DNA of 54,329 bases from Neisseria sp. (GCA_030531795.1 JAUNMN010000001.1:50296-104624); one strand, 5' to 3'; positions 16,319-24,559 are shown, counted from the stretch's first letter. The notes: generated from the sequence alone by a model not told the origin. Program-made: numbers and translations.

Positions 16319-16352
16319 ACCGAGTTTGTCGTAACGCCGATTTGCACAGCTT

Positions 16353-16423
16353 GCGGGCGGAAAAAACAGCTAAGCACACTCGCTGTTGCCCGTTGTGCGC
16401 TTGCGCATCGGGCTTTCTTGTTT
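16353..16423 (+). promoter_or_regulatory. Structured metN leader with mutually exclusive hairpins (attenuator or riboswitch candidate)
   Basis: Terminator form: GCCCG (16388-16392) pairs with CGGGC (16409-16413), with inner TGCG/CGCA (16396-16399/16404-16407) and loop CTTG, then TTTCTTGTTT. Competing form: GCGGGC (16353-16358) and AACAGC (16365-16370) pair with the contiguous GCTGTT-GCCCGT (16382-16393), sequestering the 5' arm of the terminator; the loop is TAAGCACACTC. It ends 8 bases before the metN start. It fits no methionine/SAM riboswitch class that I can recall by consensus. Confidence 0.6.
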
Positions 16424-16431
16424 GGTGTTGT

Positions 16432-17169
16432 ATGATTATTTTAGAAGAAGTTACAAAACGTTTTCAAAACCGCGACAAAAGCTGGTTTCATGCGGTTGAG
16501 CCAACCAGTTTACAGATTCGCGAAGGCGAAATCTTTGGCTTAATGGGCTACTCGGGCGCAGGCAAATCCACTTTATTGCGTCTCATCAATTTATTAGAAC
16601 GCCCCGATTCAGGCAAAGTTTTGGTGGGCGGCAAAAATTTAACCGAAATGTCTGCTGGCGAATTGCGTCAAGCGCGTCAAAACATCGGCATGGTGTTTCA
16701 GCAATTCAATTTGTTGGCAAACCGAACCGTTGCCCAAAATGTGGCGTTTCCTTTGGAAATTGCAGGTTGGAGCAACGATAAAATTCAAGCGCGTGTGGCG
16801 GAATGTTTGGAAATTGTCGGTTTGAGCGACCGTGCCGAACATTTTCCAGCGCAGTTGTCGGGCGGACAAAAACAGCGTGTCGGCATCGCTCGTGCGCTTG
16901 CGTCCAGCCCAAAAGTGATTTTGGCGGACGAACCGACTTCCGCGCTTGACCCAGCGACCACACGCAGCGTGTTGGCGTGTTTGGAAGACATCAACAAACG
17001 CTTTCATGTAACGATTGTGATTGTTACCCACGAAATGAGCGTGTTGCGCCGCTTGTGCGACCGCGCCGCTTTGTTGCATCAAGGGCGATTGTTGGAAGTG
17101 GTGGAAGTGCGCGACGGGCAGATTTTTGCTCAATCCGAAATCGGGCAAGAATTGATTAAGGAGGATTGA
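16432..17169 (+). CDS. metN: Methionine ABC transporter ATP-binding protein (no C-terminal NIL domain)
   Basis: ATPase powering D/L-methionine uptake. Walker A GYSGAGKST at 39-47, Q-loop VFQQFNLL, signature LSGGQKQRV, Walker B VILADEPTSALD, switch region VTHEMSV. 245 residues, whereas E. coli MetN (about 343) has a C-terminal NIL/ACT domain that binds methionine and inhibits transport. That domain is absent here; my recollection of meningococcal MetN is the same length. The start ATG 16432 fits the family N-terminus MIILEEVTKRF; the upstream frame to 16342 runs through the leader hairpins. One base separates it from metI. Confidence 0.95.
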   Translation: MIILEEVTKRFQNRDKSWFHAVEPTSLQIREGEIFGLMGYSGAGKSTLLRLINLLERPDSGKVLVGGKNLTEMSAGELRQARQNIGMVFQQFNLLANRTVAQNVAFPLEIAGWSNDKIQARVAECLEIVGLSDRAEHFPAQLSGGQKQRVGIARALASSPKVILADEPTSALDPATTRSVLACLEDINKRFHVTIVIVTHEMSVLRRLCDRAALLHQGRLLEVVEVRDGQIFAQSEIGQELIKED

Positions 17170-17170
17170 G

Positions 17171-17857
17171 ATGGCAGATTTGACTTGGCAACAAGGTTGG
17201 CAAACCATTTCGGGCATGAAAAGCGAAATTGTGGAAGCCTTGTGGCAAACCTTTGTGATGGTGGGCTTATCAACCACATTCGCCACGATTTTCGGCACGC
17301 TGTTGGGCGTTGCCTTGTTTGTTACGGGTTCGCAGCAACTGTATTACCGCAAAAGCCTGCATTTTGCTTTGAACAATATCGTGAACTTAATGCGCGCCTT
17401 TCCTTTTGTGATTTTGATGATTGCGCTGATTCCCGTAACGCGCGCGATTGTCGGCAGCACCATCGGCCCTGTTGCCGCATCTTTAGTTTTGAGCGTTTCG
17501 GGTTTGTTTTATTTCGCCCGTTTGGTGGAACAGAATTTGCGTGAAGTGCCAAAAGGCGTGATTGAAGCGGCGATTAGCATGGGTTCAACACCGTTTACGA
17601 TTATCCGCAAAGTCTTGCTCAATGAAGCGCGGGCGGGTATGGTGTCGAGCATCACAGTGTTGGCGATTGGTTTGCTGTCGTATAGCGCGGCGGCGGGCAT
17701 GATTGGCGGCGGCGGTTTGGGCGATTTGGCGATTCGTTATGGCTATTATCGTTATCAAACTGAAGTGATTGTGTTTATTGTTGCCGTGTTGGTGTTGCTG
17801 GTGATTATCATGCAAAGCACGGGCAATTTTTTGGCACGCAAATTGGATAAACGTTAA
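17171..17857 (+). CDS. metI: Methionine ABC transporter permease
   Basis: Inner-membrane permease of the methionine importer. 228 residues with about five transmembrane segments and the ABC-coupling EAA loop EAAISMGSTPFTIIRKVLLNEARAG. The typical MetI core MRAFPFVILMIALIPVTRAIVGSTIGP is present, as is GLLSYSAAAGMIGGGGLGDLAIRYGYYR. A strong GGAGG ribosome site lies before the ATG, overlapping the metN stop region. An 18-bp palindromic double uptake sequence separates it from metQ. Confidence 0.96.
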   Translation: MADLTWQQGWQTISGMKSEIVEALWQTFVMVGLSTTFATIFGTLLGVALFVTGSQQLYYRKSLHFALNNIVNLMRAFPFVILMIALIPVTRAIVGSTIGPVAASLVLSVSGLFYFARLVEQNLREVPKGVIEAAISMGSTPFTIIRKVLLNEARAGMVSSITVLAIGLLSYSAAAGMIGGGGLGDLAIRYGYYRYQTEVIVFIVAVLVLLVIIMQSTGNFLARKLDKR

Positions 17858-17870
17858 TAAACCGTGCTGA

Positions 17871-17888
17871 TGCCGTCTGCAGACGGCA
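17871..17888. repeat. Fused head-to-head uptake sequences (18-bp palindrome) between metI and metQ
   Basis: TGCCGTCTGCAGACGGCA, a perfect palindrome in which two opposite uptake sequences share TGCA. No T-run follows, so read-through to metQ is expected. Confidence 0.9.
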
Positions 17889-17947
17889 CAATCAGCGACT
17901 ATCACACACTTGTTATTTATTTTTTGTCAAACTTGAAGGAGCATATG

Positions 17948-18865
17948 ATGCAATTAACATTAGCAAAAACCTTTTCATTGAGCGCATTGGTGTTGGCTTT
18001 GGCGGCTTGTGGCGGTCAAAAACAAGAAGCACCCGCAGCGTCTGCAGCATCGGCTGCGTCAGAAGCTGCCGCTTCAGCTGCTGCCACTGAAAAAACCGAA
18101 ATCGTGATTGGTACAACCGTTGGCGATTTTGGCGACATGGTGAAAGACCAAGTTCAAGCAACTTTGGAAAAACAAGGTTATAAAGTGAAATTGGTGGAGT
18201 TTACCGACTACGTTCGTCCAAACTTGGCTTTGGCAGAAGGCGAATTGGACATCAACGTGTTCCAACACAAACCTTATTTGGACAACTTCAAAGCCGAACA
18301 CAAATTGGATTTGATTGAAGCCTTCCAAGTGCCAACCGCACCTTTGGGCTTGTATCCTGGTAAATTGAAATCTTTGGACGAAGTGAAAGAAGGTTCAACC
18401 GTTTCTGCACCAAACGACCCGTCTAACTTCGCGCGCGCTTTGGTGATGATGAACGAATTGGGTTGGATTAAATTGAAAGACGGCGTAGACCCATTGAAAG
18501 CATCAAAAGCCGATATTGCTGAGAACATTAAGAAAATTGACATCAAAGAATTGGAAGCAGCGCAATTGCCACGCAGCCGTCAAGATGTGGATTTCGCGAT
18601 TGTGAACGGCAACTACGCCACTTCTTCAGGCATGAAATTGACTGAAGCCTTGTTCCAAGAGCCAAGCTACGCTTATGTGAACTGGTCGGCTGTGCGCACG
18701 GCTGATAAAGACAGCAAATGGGTTCAAGATGTTAGCGCGGCGTACAACTCTGATGAGTTCAAAAAATACGCGAAAACCCGTTTCGCTGGCTACAAATACC
18801 CAGCTGCTTGGGGCGAAAACGCCGCTGCTGGCGCACAAGCTGAAGCATCTGCTGCTAGCAAATAA
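17948..18865 (+). CDS. metQ: Methionine-binding lipoprotein
   Basis: Substrate-binding lipoprotein of MetNIQ; the neisserial homologue is the surface-reported antigen GNA1946. Lipobox LVLALAACGG gives the lipidated Cys near residue 20, followed by an Ala/Ser-rich tether. NlpA-family core: VIGTTVGDFGDMVKDQV, LVEFTDYVRPNLALAEGELDINVFQHKPYLD and SAPNDPSNFARALVMMNELGWIKL. Tandem ATGs at 17945 and 17948; AAGGAG (17936-17941) is better spaced for the second. The Ala-rich C-terminus (AAAGAQAEASAASK) mirrors the N-terminal linker. Ends before an uptake-sequence terminator. Confidence 0.95.
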   Translation: MQLTLAKTFSLSALVLALAACGGQKQEAPAASAASAASEAAASAAATEKTEIVIGTTVGDFGDMVKDQVQATLEKQGYKVKLVEFTDYVRPNLALAEGELDINVFQHKPYLDNFKAEHKLDLIEAFQVPTAPLGLYPGKLKSLDEVKEGSTVSAPNDPSNFARALVMMNELGWIKLKDGVDPLKASKADIAENIKKIDIKELEAAQLPRSRQDVDFAIVNGNYATSSGMKLTEALFQEPSYAYVNWSAVRTADKDSKWVQDVSAAYNSDEFKKYAKTRFAGYKYPAAWGENAAAGAQAEASAASK

Positions 18866-18938
18866 TTGGGTTTGAACTTTACTTTGGCAAGGCTTAATGC
18901 TTTGATTTAAAATAAGCATTTGCCATAAGTTTGAAAAG

Positions 18939-18974
18939 ATGCCGTCTGCGGTTTGATTTAACTGCAGACGGCAT
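18939..18974. terminator. Uptake-sequence inverted pair after metQ
   Basis: ATGCCGTCTGC(G) (18939-18950) pairs with TGCAGACGGCAT (18963-18974) followed by TTTT; convergent with the VIT gene. Confidence 0.8.
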
Positions 18975-19003
18975 TTTTATTTGGTTAAACGGCAAATGTG
19001 AAA

Positions 19004-19705
19004 CTACACATTCACGCCCATCAAATGCCCGATGGCGGCGGTCATCGCCATGGCCATCACACCCCAAAACACAACGCGACACACCGCGCGAAGCATCGGT
19101 GCGCCGCCGAGTTTTGCCGACACCGCGCCCAAAATCGCCAAACCCAAAACCGTGCTGATGGCGAGTGCTTCCATTAAATACGCCGCCGAACCTAGCCACA
19201 CGACCAACAGCGGCAACACCGCGCCACAACAAAACGCCGCCGCCGAAGCCAGCGCAGCTTGCAAAGGGTTGGCTTCCAGCGTGTCACTCAAACCGATTTC
19301 ATCACGCGCGTGTGCCGCCAAAGCGTCGTGCGCACTCAATTGTTTGGCAACTTCCGCCGCCAGCTCGGGCGACAAACCGCGCTCTTGATAAATTTGCGTC
19401 AATTCTGCCAACTCGTCATCGGGAAAGTGGGTTAGGGCGTGTTGTTCCACGCGCAAATCCATTTGCTCGGTGTCGCTTTGGCTGGAAACCGAAACGTATT
19501 CGCCCGCCGCCATCGACACCGCGCCTGCAACCAAAGCGGCGCAAGCGGTTAAAAGCAGCGTGTGGGTGTCGGGTCGCGCGGCAACCATGCCCATCAGCAG
19601 GGCAGAAGTGGAAATCAAACCGTCGTTTGCCCCCAAAACGCCTGCGCGTAACCAGTTGCTGCGATGGCTGAAATGACGATGAGTGTTGCTGTGAAAAGTG
19701 TTCAT
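19004..19705 (-). CDS. VIT1/CCC1-family membrane transporter
   Basis: Predicted iron/manganese transporter related to yeast CCC1 and plant VIT1. 233 residues. The N-terminal family motif LRAGVLGANDGLISTSALLMGM is followed by a hydrophobic segment with AGAVSMAAGEYVSVSSQSDTEQ, then a soluble acidic/His-bearing loop (about 85-140) that binds metal in plant VIT1. Three C-terminal hydrophobic segments include AFCCGAVLPLLVVW. No Shine-Dalgarno is obvious. The specific substrate is not shown by context. Confidence 0.88.
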   Translation of the reverse strand: MNTFHSNTHRHFSHRSNWLRAGVLGANDGLISTSALLMGMVAARPDTHTLLLTACAALVAGAVSMAAGEYVSVSSQSDTEQMDLRVEQHALTHFPDDELAELTQIYQERGLSPELAAEVAKQLSAHDALAAHARDEIGLSDTLEANPLQAALASAAAFCCGAVLPLLVVWLGSAAYLMEALAISTVLGLAILGAVSAKLGGAPMLRAVCRVVFWGVMAMAMTAAIGHLMGVNV

Positions 19706-19738
19706 ATCAATTTGTTTTATCTGAAAAAATGAAAACAG

Positions 19739-19781
19739 ATGCCGTCTGCGCTACGGGAGTTCTTTCAGTTGCAGACGGCAT
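19739..19781 (-). terminator. Uptake-sequence inverted pair after pilQ
   Basis: ATGCCGTCTGCG (19739-19750) and TGCAGACGGCAT (19770-19781), loop 19 bases, between pilQ and the VIT gene on the same strand. Confidence 0.65.
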
Positions 19782-19798
19782 CGCGATTTGTTTTGCCT

Positions 19799-21625
19799 TT
19801 AATACGGCAAAAACTGACTTTGATTCGCGCCCGTGTGGCTGACGATGCGCGGCGTGATGAAAATCAGCAATTCTTTTTTGCCTTCGCTTTTGGCACGGTA
19901 TTTAAACAAATTGCCCAGCAGCGGAATGTCGCCCAAAAGCGGTACTTTTTGCACCGAGTTGCTGCTGTTTTCTTCGTAAATGCCACCTAAAACCAGCGTG
20001 CCGCCGTCTTCCACCATCGCGTTGGTGTGCAAGCGTTGGGTGTTGATACACGGTTCGCTGGCGTTGCAACTGCTGTCTATCGAGTCTTTATTGACCTTGA
20101 TTTCCATGATGATTTGCCCGTCGGGCGTGATGTTGGGTTTCACGGTTAAACCCAAAACCGCTTTTTTGAAGCTGACTGAAGTTGCGCCGCTGGAAGTGGC
20201 TTCTTCATACGGAATTTCCGTGCCCGACTCAATCACGGCTTCTTTACGGTCTTGCGTCAAAACGCGTGGGCTGGAAATGATTTTGGCGCGGTTTTCCGCT
20301 TGTTGCGCCGCCAACTCCAAACCGAGCGCGCCCGATGAAATCGAGTGAATCAGTGCGATGCTGCTGGTTGCGGCGGCAACAGGCAGGTTGATGTTGGGAT
20401 TGAGCGTGTAATTGATGTTGTTGACTGTGCCGCTGGTGTAGGCATTGTGGGCGGTGCGGTTGGCTTGCGCCGTTGTCAAATTGCTGCCCCACGCGTTGTT
20501 ATTCGTTACGCCCGAAAACCCAAATCGCACGCCCAAATCGCGCGACACGCCTTCGCTGGCTTCCACAATCCGCGCTTCAATCATCACTTGACGCGCGGCG
20601 GTGTCCAGTTGTTCCACCAGTTTTTGCACTTTCGCCAGTACGCTTTGATTGTCGGTAACAATCAGCGTGTTGGTTTGCGGGTCGGCAACCACGCTGCCGC
20701 GATTGCTCAAAACGCCGCCGCGGCTGCTGTTGGCTGCGTTTTGTTCAATTTGCAACACTTTGCGCAACTCTTCCACACTGCGGTATTTGAGTTGAAAGGT
20801 TTGCGAAAACAACGCACCTAATTGATTGATTTCGTTTTGAGTTTGCAAATTTGCCTTATCTTTGGCGAGCAACTCATCGCGCGGCGCGACATTGATGATG
20901 TTGCCCGAGCGGCGCATATCCAAATTACGCGCTTGCAACACCAAATCTAAAGCCTGGTCCCAAGGCACATCTTTTAAGGTTAAAGTCATTTTGCCGCTGA
21001 CGCTGTCGCTGGCAACGATGTTCAGCCCCGATTCTTTCGCCAAAATTTGCAAAATCACGCGCACATCAATGGATTGAAAATCCAAAGAAATTTTCTTGCC
21101 AGAAAAGGTTTTGTTTTTGGTGCTGATGCCGTCTGCGGCGGCTTGTGGCTGTTGCGCGAACACTTCAAAGCGCAAGCGTCCAGCTTGATTGTGCATTTGC
21201 ACGTCCCACAAACCCGTTGTGCGCACGATGACGCGCGTGTCTTTGCCATAAGGCTGCATGATGATTTGGCGCACGGGCGTGGCAAACTCGCTCACATCCA
21301 AATGCTTTTGTTGTTGCGGCGGTAGCGTGTGCTTGGGCAGCGTGATAATCAGGCGGTCGCTTTCGCGCTGCATTTTGGCTTCGCCGTGAAAATGTGGTGC
21401 AAACAGTTCCACCACGCCGCTTTTCACGCCGTTCGCTCGGTTGCCACGCCGAAAGTCCAACACGGTTTCGTGGGCGATTTCAGGGTTGGCGGAATGTGCA
21501 GACGGCACGCTGTTATCGCTTGCTAAACTATCGGGCGTTGGCTGAATGCCTTGCGCATTTGCCGTCTGCAACACCAAAGCGGCAAGCAAAAGATGAATCG
21601 GACGAAAGCGAAAAATCGTGTTCAT
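19799..21625 (-). CDS. pilQ: Type IV pilus secretin PilQ
   Basis: Outer-membrane multimer through which the pilus passes; also needed for DNA uptake. 608 residues. Signal peptide ending LVLQTANAQG. One AMIN domain (about 55-150: VVELFAPHF, RLIITLPKH, VIVRTTGLWDVQ). STN domain (about 175-245: ISLDFQSIDVRVILQILAKESGLNIV), N1/secretin short domain, and the secretin core (VMIEARIVEASEGVSRDLGVRFGF to VPLLGDIPLLGNLFKY). Meningococcal PilQ is roughly 150 residues longer, with two AMIN domains and small basic repeats; this one lacks the first AMIN and the repeats. Last gene of pilMNOPQ. Uptake cores encode the end of the signal peptide (QTA) and two other sites. Confidence 0.96.
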   Translation of the reverse strand: MNTIFRFRPIHLLLAALVLQTANAQGIQPTPDSLASDNSVPSAHSANPEIAHETVLDFRRGNRANGVKSGVVELFAPHFHGEAKMQRESDRLIITLPKHTLPPQQQKHLDVSEFATPVRQIIMQPYGKDTRVIVRTTGLWDVQMHNQAGRLRFEVFAQQPQAAADGISTKNKTFSGKKISLDFQSIDVRVILQILAKESGLNIVASDSVSGKMTLTLKDVPWDQALDLVLQARNLDMRRSGNIINVAPRDELLAKDKANLQTQNEINQLGALFSQTFQLKYRSVEELRKVLQIEQNAANSSRGGVLSNRGSVVADPQTNTLIVTDNQSVLAKVQKLVEQLDTAARQVMIEARIVEASEGVSRDLGVRFGFSGVTNNNAWGSNLTTAQANRTAHNAYTSGTVNNINYTLNPNINLPVAAATSSIALIHSISSGALGLELAAQQAENRAKIISSPRVLTQDRKEAVIESGTEIPYEEATSSGATSVSFKKAVLGLTVKPNITPDGQIIMEIKVNKDSIDSSCNASEPCINTQRLHTNAMVEDGGTLVLGGIYEENSSNSVQKVPLLGDIPLLGNLFKYRAKSEGKKELLIFITPRIVSHTGANQSQFLPY

Positions 21626-21634
21626 GGTGTTTCC

Positions 21635-22219
21635 TTAATCAATGGGTTGCGCTGGAGTTTGCGCTGGCGCGGCAGGGCTGGGCGTATCGGCGGCAATGTG
21701 CAAAGGCAAACGCTTGCGCCGTTTTTCCCACACGCCATCGGCAATCGGCACGCGCTCTTCTAAAATCACAGCTTCGGCGTTAATCGCGATGATTTTGCTT
21801 GGCGGTTCGCCTATAGTTTGCCCCACGCGAATTTCGTGAACCTGTTCCGCCATTTCCAAAAAACCTTTGATTTGTGAACCGTTTTGCAAAAAGCCAAGGT
21901 ATTTCATTGGTTGAGCTGCGCCGTTGGCTGCGACATCGCCTTGTTCGGGCGCGTGATTCGGTGCAGACGCAGAACTGTCGCTGGCGGTTTGCACGCTTGG
22001 CGCAGCTGGCGAAATGCCGACGCGTTGCGGGTCAAACGCCGACAGCGCAGGCATATTCGGTGTTTGGTAACGCACGTTTGCAACCGCAGACGGCATGGCT
22101 TCGGCTTGCACCGATTTGGCTTCTTGGCGCATTTGGTTTAACTCTTGTTGCAACTCGCTTAAATTCGCTTCGCAAGCGGCGAGCGATAGGGCGAACAAGG
22201 CGATGAAGGCGTGTTTCAT
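21635..22219 (-). CDS. pilP: Type IV pilus lipoprotein PilP
   Basis: Inner-membrane-anchored lipoprotein linking PilNO to the secretin. Lipobox LSLAAC at about 11-16. An N-terminal helical, Gln/Glu-rich stretch precedes a Pro/Ser-rich linker (45-100), and the conserved beta domain has MKYLGFLQNGSQIKGFLEMAEQVHEIRVGQTIGEPPSKIIAINAEAVILEERV (about 105-160). 194 residues. Overlaps the pilO stop by 4 bases and ends 9 bases before pilQ. An uptake core encodes MPSAV. Confidence 0.95.
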   Translation of the reverse strand: MKHAFIALFALSLAACEANLSELQQELNQMRQEAKSVQAEAMPSAVANVRYQTPNMPALSAFDPQRVGISPAAPSVQTASDSSASAPNHAPEQGDVAANGAAQPMKYLGFLQNGSQIKGFLEMAEQVHEIRVGQTIGEPPSKIIAINAEAVILEERVPIADGVWEKRRKRLPLHIAADTPSPAAPAQTPAQPID

Positions 22220-22878
22220 GGGCGACCCTCCGCAGCGTTTTCGGGCGACTGTTCGGCTGGCGCATCGCTGGTGTGGCTTGCTGGCGATTCAGGCGCAGCT
22301 TGAATTTGGGCACGATAAGTGTTGGCACGCGCCGACAGCGTCAGCAAACCTTGTTCGTTGCTTTGAATTTGCAAATTATCCAGCGTGATGATGCGTTGCA
22401 GCTGCCCCACGTCGCGCACAAACTGGCTGATTTGCGCGTAATTGCCCGTGATGGAAAGCTGATAAGACAAGGTTTGCACCGTTTGTTCGGCTTCATCAAG
22501 CGCAGACGGCAAGGGCGTTAAGCTGTTTAAACTCAAATGGTTGCGTGAGGCGGCTTGATGCAACTCTTGGATTAAATTCGGAATTTCATCTTCAGTTGGC
22601 AATTGTTTGAGCAAGTCGTCAAAGTTTTGGTGCAACTGTTGCAGCTCTTTTTTCAGGGTATTGAAGCTGGCAAATTGTATGCTTTGTTGCTGATACAGGT
22701 TTTTCAAATCGGCTTCTTGCTGATATGCCGTCTGCAATTTTTGATAAGGCGTTTGTAGCAACAACAGATAAAGCACGCCGAACACGCCCGCAAACAGCGC
22801 GGCGGCAAGCAAGAATTTCAGGCGTATGCTGCTGTTGTGTAAATTATTGAAATCCAAGCGATAAGATGATTTTTTCAT
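22216..22878 (-). CDS. pilO: Type IV pilus inner-membrane protein PilO
   Basis: Bitopic inner-membrane protein that pairs with PilN in the alignment subcomplex. A short cytoplasmic N-terminus (KKSSYRLDFNNLHNSS) is followed by one membrane span (about 22-42), a coiled coil (about 45-95: QKLQTAYQQEADLKNLYQQQ...LKKELQQLHQNFDDLLKQLP), and a ferredoxin-like periplasmic domain with the family motif TVQTLSYQLSITGNYAQISQFVRDVGQLQRIITLDNL. 220 residues. ATGA overlaps with pilN and pilP show tight coupling. Confidence 0.94.
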   Translation of the reverse strand: MKKSSYRLDFNNLHNSSIRLKFLLAAALFAGVFGVLYLLLLQTPYQKLQTAYQQEADLKNLYQQQSIQFASFNTLKKELQQLHQNFDDLLKQLPTEDEIPNLIQELHQAASRNHLSLNSLTPLPSALDEAEQTVQTLSYQLSITGNYAQISQFVRDVGQLQRIITLDNLQIQSNEQGLLTLSARANTYRAQIQAAPESPASHTSDAPAEQSPENAAEGRP

Positions 22879-23489
22879 GGTTGCTGCTCCTCGCTTGTCG
22901 TCTGCGCACTGGCTTGATTTTCGCTTGCTTGTGTTGCCGTTGCCGCTGAAGTTTTAACCGTTAAATTGATGGTAAAGTCTTGTAAGTTTTGGTCTTTTTT
23001 GATGTTGGCAAGCTGCGCTTGTTCAAATAAACCTGTGCTGGGCAACACGCGCATCAGCTCGGCGATTTGTGTATCGTCCAGTGCTTTGCCCGACAATAAA
23101 TAAGCGTTGGCTTGGGCTGGGTCGGGCGTGAGCGTGTGCAAATAAACGCGGTTGGGCGTGAACGCGTTCAGCGTGTCCAAAATGCGTGCGGCTTGGAAAC
23201 GCTGATTTTGTAAGGCTTCCACTTTTTCTTTACGTGCCAGAAAATCGGTTTTTTCGGCTTTGAGTGCGTGAATTTCTTTGAGTTGGCTGCTTAATTTTTG
23301 GTTTTCTTGTTCAATGAAACGGTTGCGCTGGGTTTGAATGTTTAAAACGTGATTCAAACCCAAATAGGCGGCAAGGGTGGCGATGAGTGCCAGCAAAATC
23401 GCCGCCAACAGCAATTGTTTGAATTGTTGTTTTTTGTGTTTTTCTTGCGCTTCGCGATAAGGCAAGAGATTGATTTTAATTAACTTCAT
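22875..23489 (-). CDS. pilN: Type IV pilus inner-membrane protein PilN
   Basis: Bitopic inner-membrane partner of PilO. The conserved N-terminal tail INLLPYREAQEKHKKQQF (residues 5-22) is the segment that docks in PilM. One membrane span follows (about 25-47), then a coiled coil (ENQKLSSQLKEIHALKAEKTDFLARKE) and a small periplasmic domain with LDTLNAFTPNRVYLHTLTPD. 204 residues with a Thr/Ala/Gln-rich tail. Starts 4 bases inside the pilM stop. Confidence 0.95.
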   Translation of the reverse strand: MKLIKINLLPYREAQEKHKKQQFKQLLLAAILLALIATLAAYLGLNHVLNIQTQRNRFIEQENQKLSSQLKEIHALKAEKTDFLARKEKVEALQNQRFQAARILDTLNAFTPNRVYLHTLTPDPAQANAYLLSGKALDDTQIAELMRVLPSTGLFEQAQLANIKKDQNLQDFTINLTVKTSAATATQASENQASAQTTSEEQQP

Positions 23490-24559
23490 TCGCTTAATCC
23501 TCGCAATGCCAAACCAAAGGCGATGGTTAGGGCGGCGGCTTCGTGTTGCGGCAGATGTTGTGCAGACGGCAAGCAGCTAATCGGGTGCACGCAAGCAGCT
23601 GGGATATTGATTTCGCTGCTTAAATATTCACACAAACCTGCTTCGCGCGAACCGATGCCCGATAAAACGATTTGTTGAACTTCGCCAAATTCGTGTTGGT
23701 TGGTGTGGTAAAACTGCAAAAAACGGCGAATTTCTTGCGAAATGCGGGCGAAATAGCTGTGTAGTTGCGGCGTGTAATCTTGTGAACGCGATGCCGTCTG
23801 CAGAATGATTTGCGCTTCTTGTTCGCTGTAAAAATAATGCTGTTGTAATAATTCGGCGAATTGCTGATAACCATAAGCTAACTCTTGCTGATAAACGATT
23901 TTGCCTGCACACAAAATCATCGCCTGCATGCTGTTGTCGCGTATCATCACACTGGCAAACGGCGCGTGCGCCAAATGCGGCGCATCGTTTTCTTGCCAGT
24001 AGAAAAAAGCGTTGGCTTGGGCGAAACATTCCAAGTCCAAATAAGCCAACTGAATATTTGCCGCTTCAAACAACTCAATGCGCGCGTCCACGTCTTCTTG
24101 TCGTGCCGCCACCAACAAAATTTCTGCTGGCTGATTTTTGTGTTCAGACGCGAATAATTGATGGTCGTAATTGATGTCGTTGTGTGGCAACAAACGACTC
24201 AAACGCGCTTCGGCAAATTCGTCTAAATCGTCCGCTTCGCTGTCGGGCAGGGGCGTGATTTCAAAAACTGCTTGATTGCTCGGCAAAGCTGTAATAATGT
24301 TTTGCCCTTTGTAATGAAACGTTTTACCGCTTTGTTGCAGGATTTCGGTGAGCTTTTCGTAGTCATTGATGCGATTATTTTTGACGATATTTTGCGCGAA
24401 TGCGCTGATAACGTGTTTTTCTAGCTGAATTTGGTTTAAACTACGCCCCGCAAGTTGGACAATGCGCAAAGCATCGTTGCCTAAATCAATGCCGATTGCT
24501 TGGCGTTTGAGTGTATTATTTAATTGATTATTTTGAGATTTTTTAAAACCAAAACGCAT
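23486..24559 (-). CDS. pilM: Type IV pilus actin-like ATPase PilM
   Basis: Cytoplasmic FtsA/actin-fold protein that binds the PilN tail and helps assemble the pilus machine. The phosphate-binding motif IGIDLGNDALRIVQL is near residue 22, followed by RSLNQIQLEKHVI and VLSGIGSREAGLCEYLSSEI near the C-terminus. Two in-frame ATGs (24565 and 24559); AGGAAG is better spaced for the second. First gene of pilMNOPQ, divergent from ponA as in many gamma- and betaproteobacteria. Two uptake cores (23561-23572 encoding LPSAQ; 23791-23802 encoding LQTAS). Confidence 0.94.
   Translation of the reverse strand: MRFGFKKSQNNQLNNTLKRQAIGIDLGNDALRIVQLAGRSLNQIQLEKHVISAFAQNIVKNNRINDYEKLTEILQQSGKTFHYKGQNIITALPSNQAVFEITPLPDSEADDLDEFAEARLSRLLPHNDINYDHQLFASEHKNQPAEILLVAARQEDVDARIELFEAANIQLAYLDLECFAQANAFFYWQENDAPHLAHAPFASVMIRDNSMQAMILCAGKIVYQQELAYGYQQFAELLQQHYFYSEQEAQIILQTASRSQDYTPQLHSYFARISQEIRRFLQFYHTNQHEFGEVQQIVLSGIGSREAGLCEYLSSEINIPAACVHPISCLPSAQHLPQHEAAALTIAFGLALRGLSE

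Noticed and set aside
16353..16423. Known SAM-I, SAM-II or SAH riboswitch
   Set aside because: The conserved core motifs I remember for these classes are absent; recorded as an unknown leader structure.
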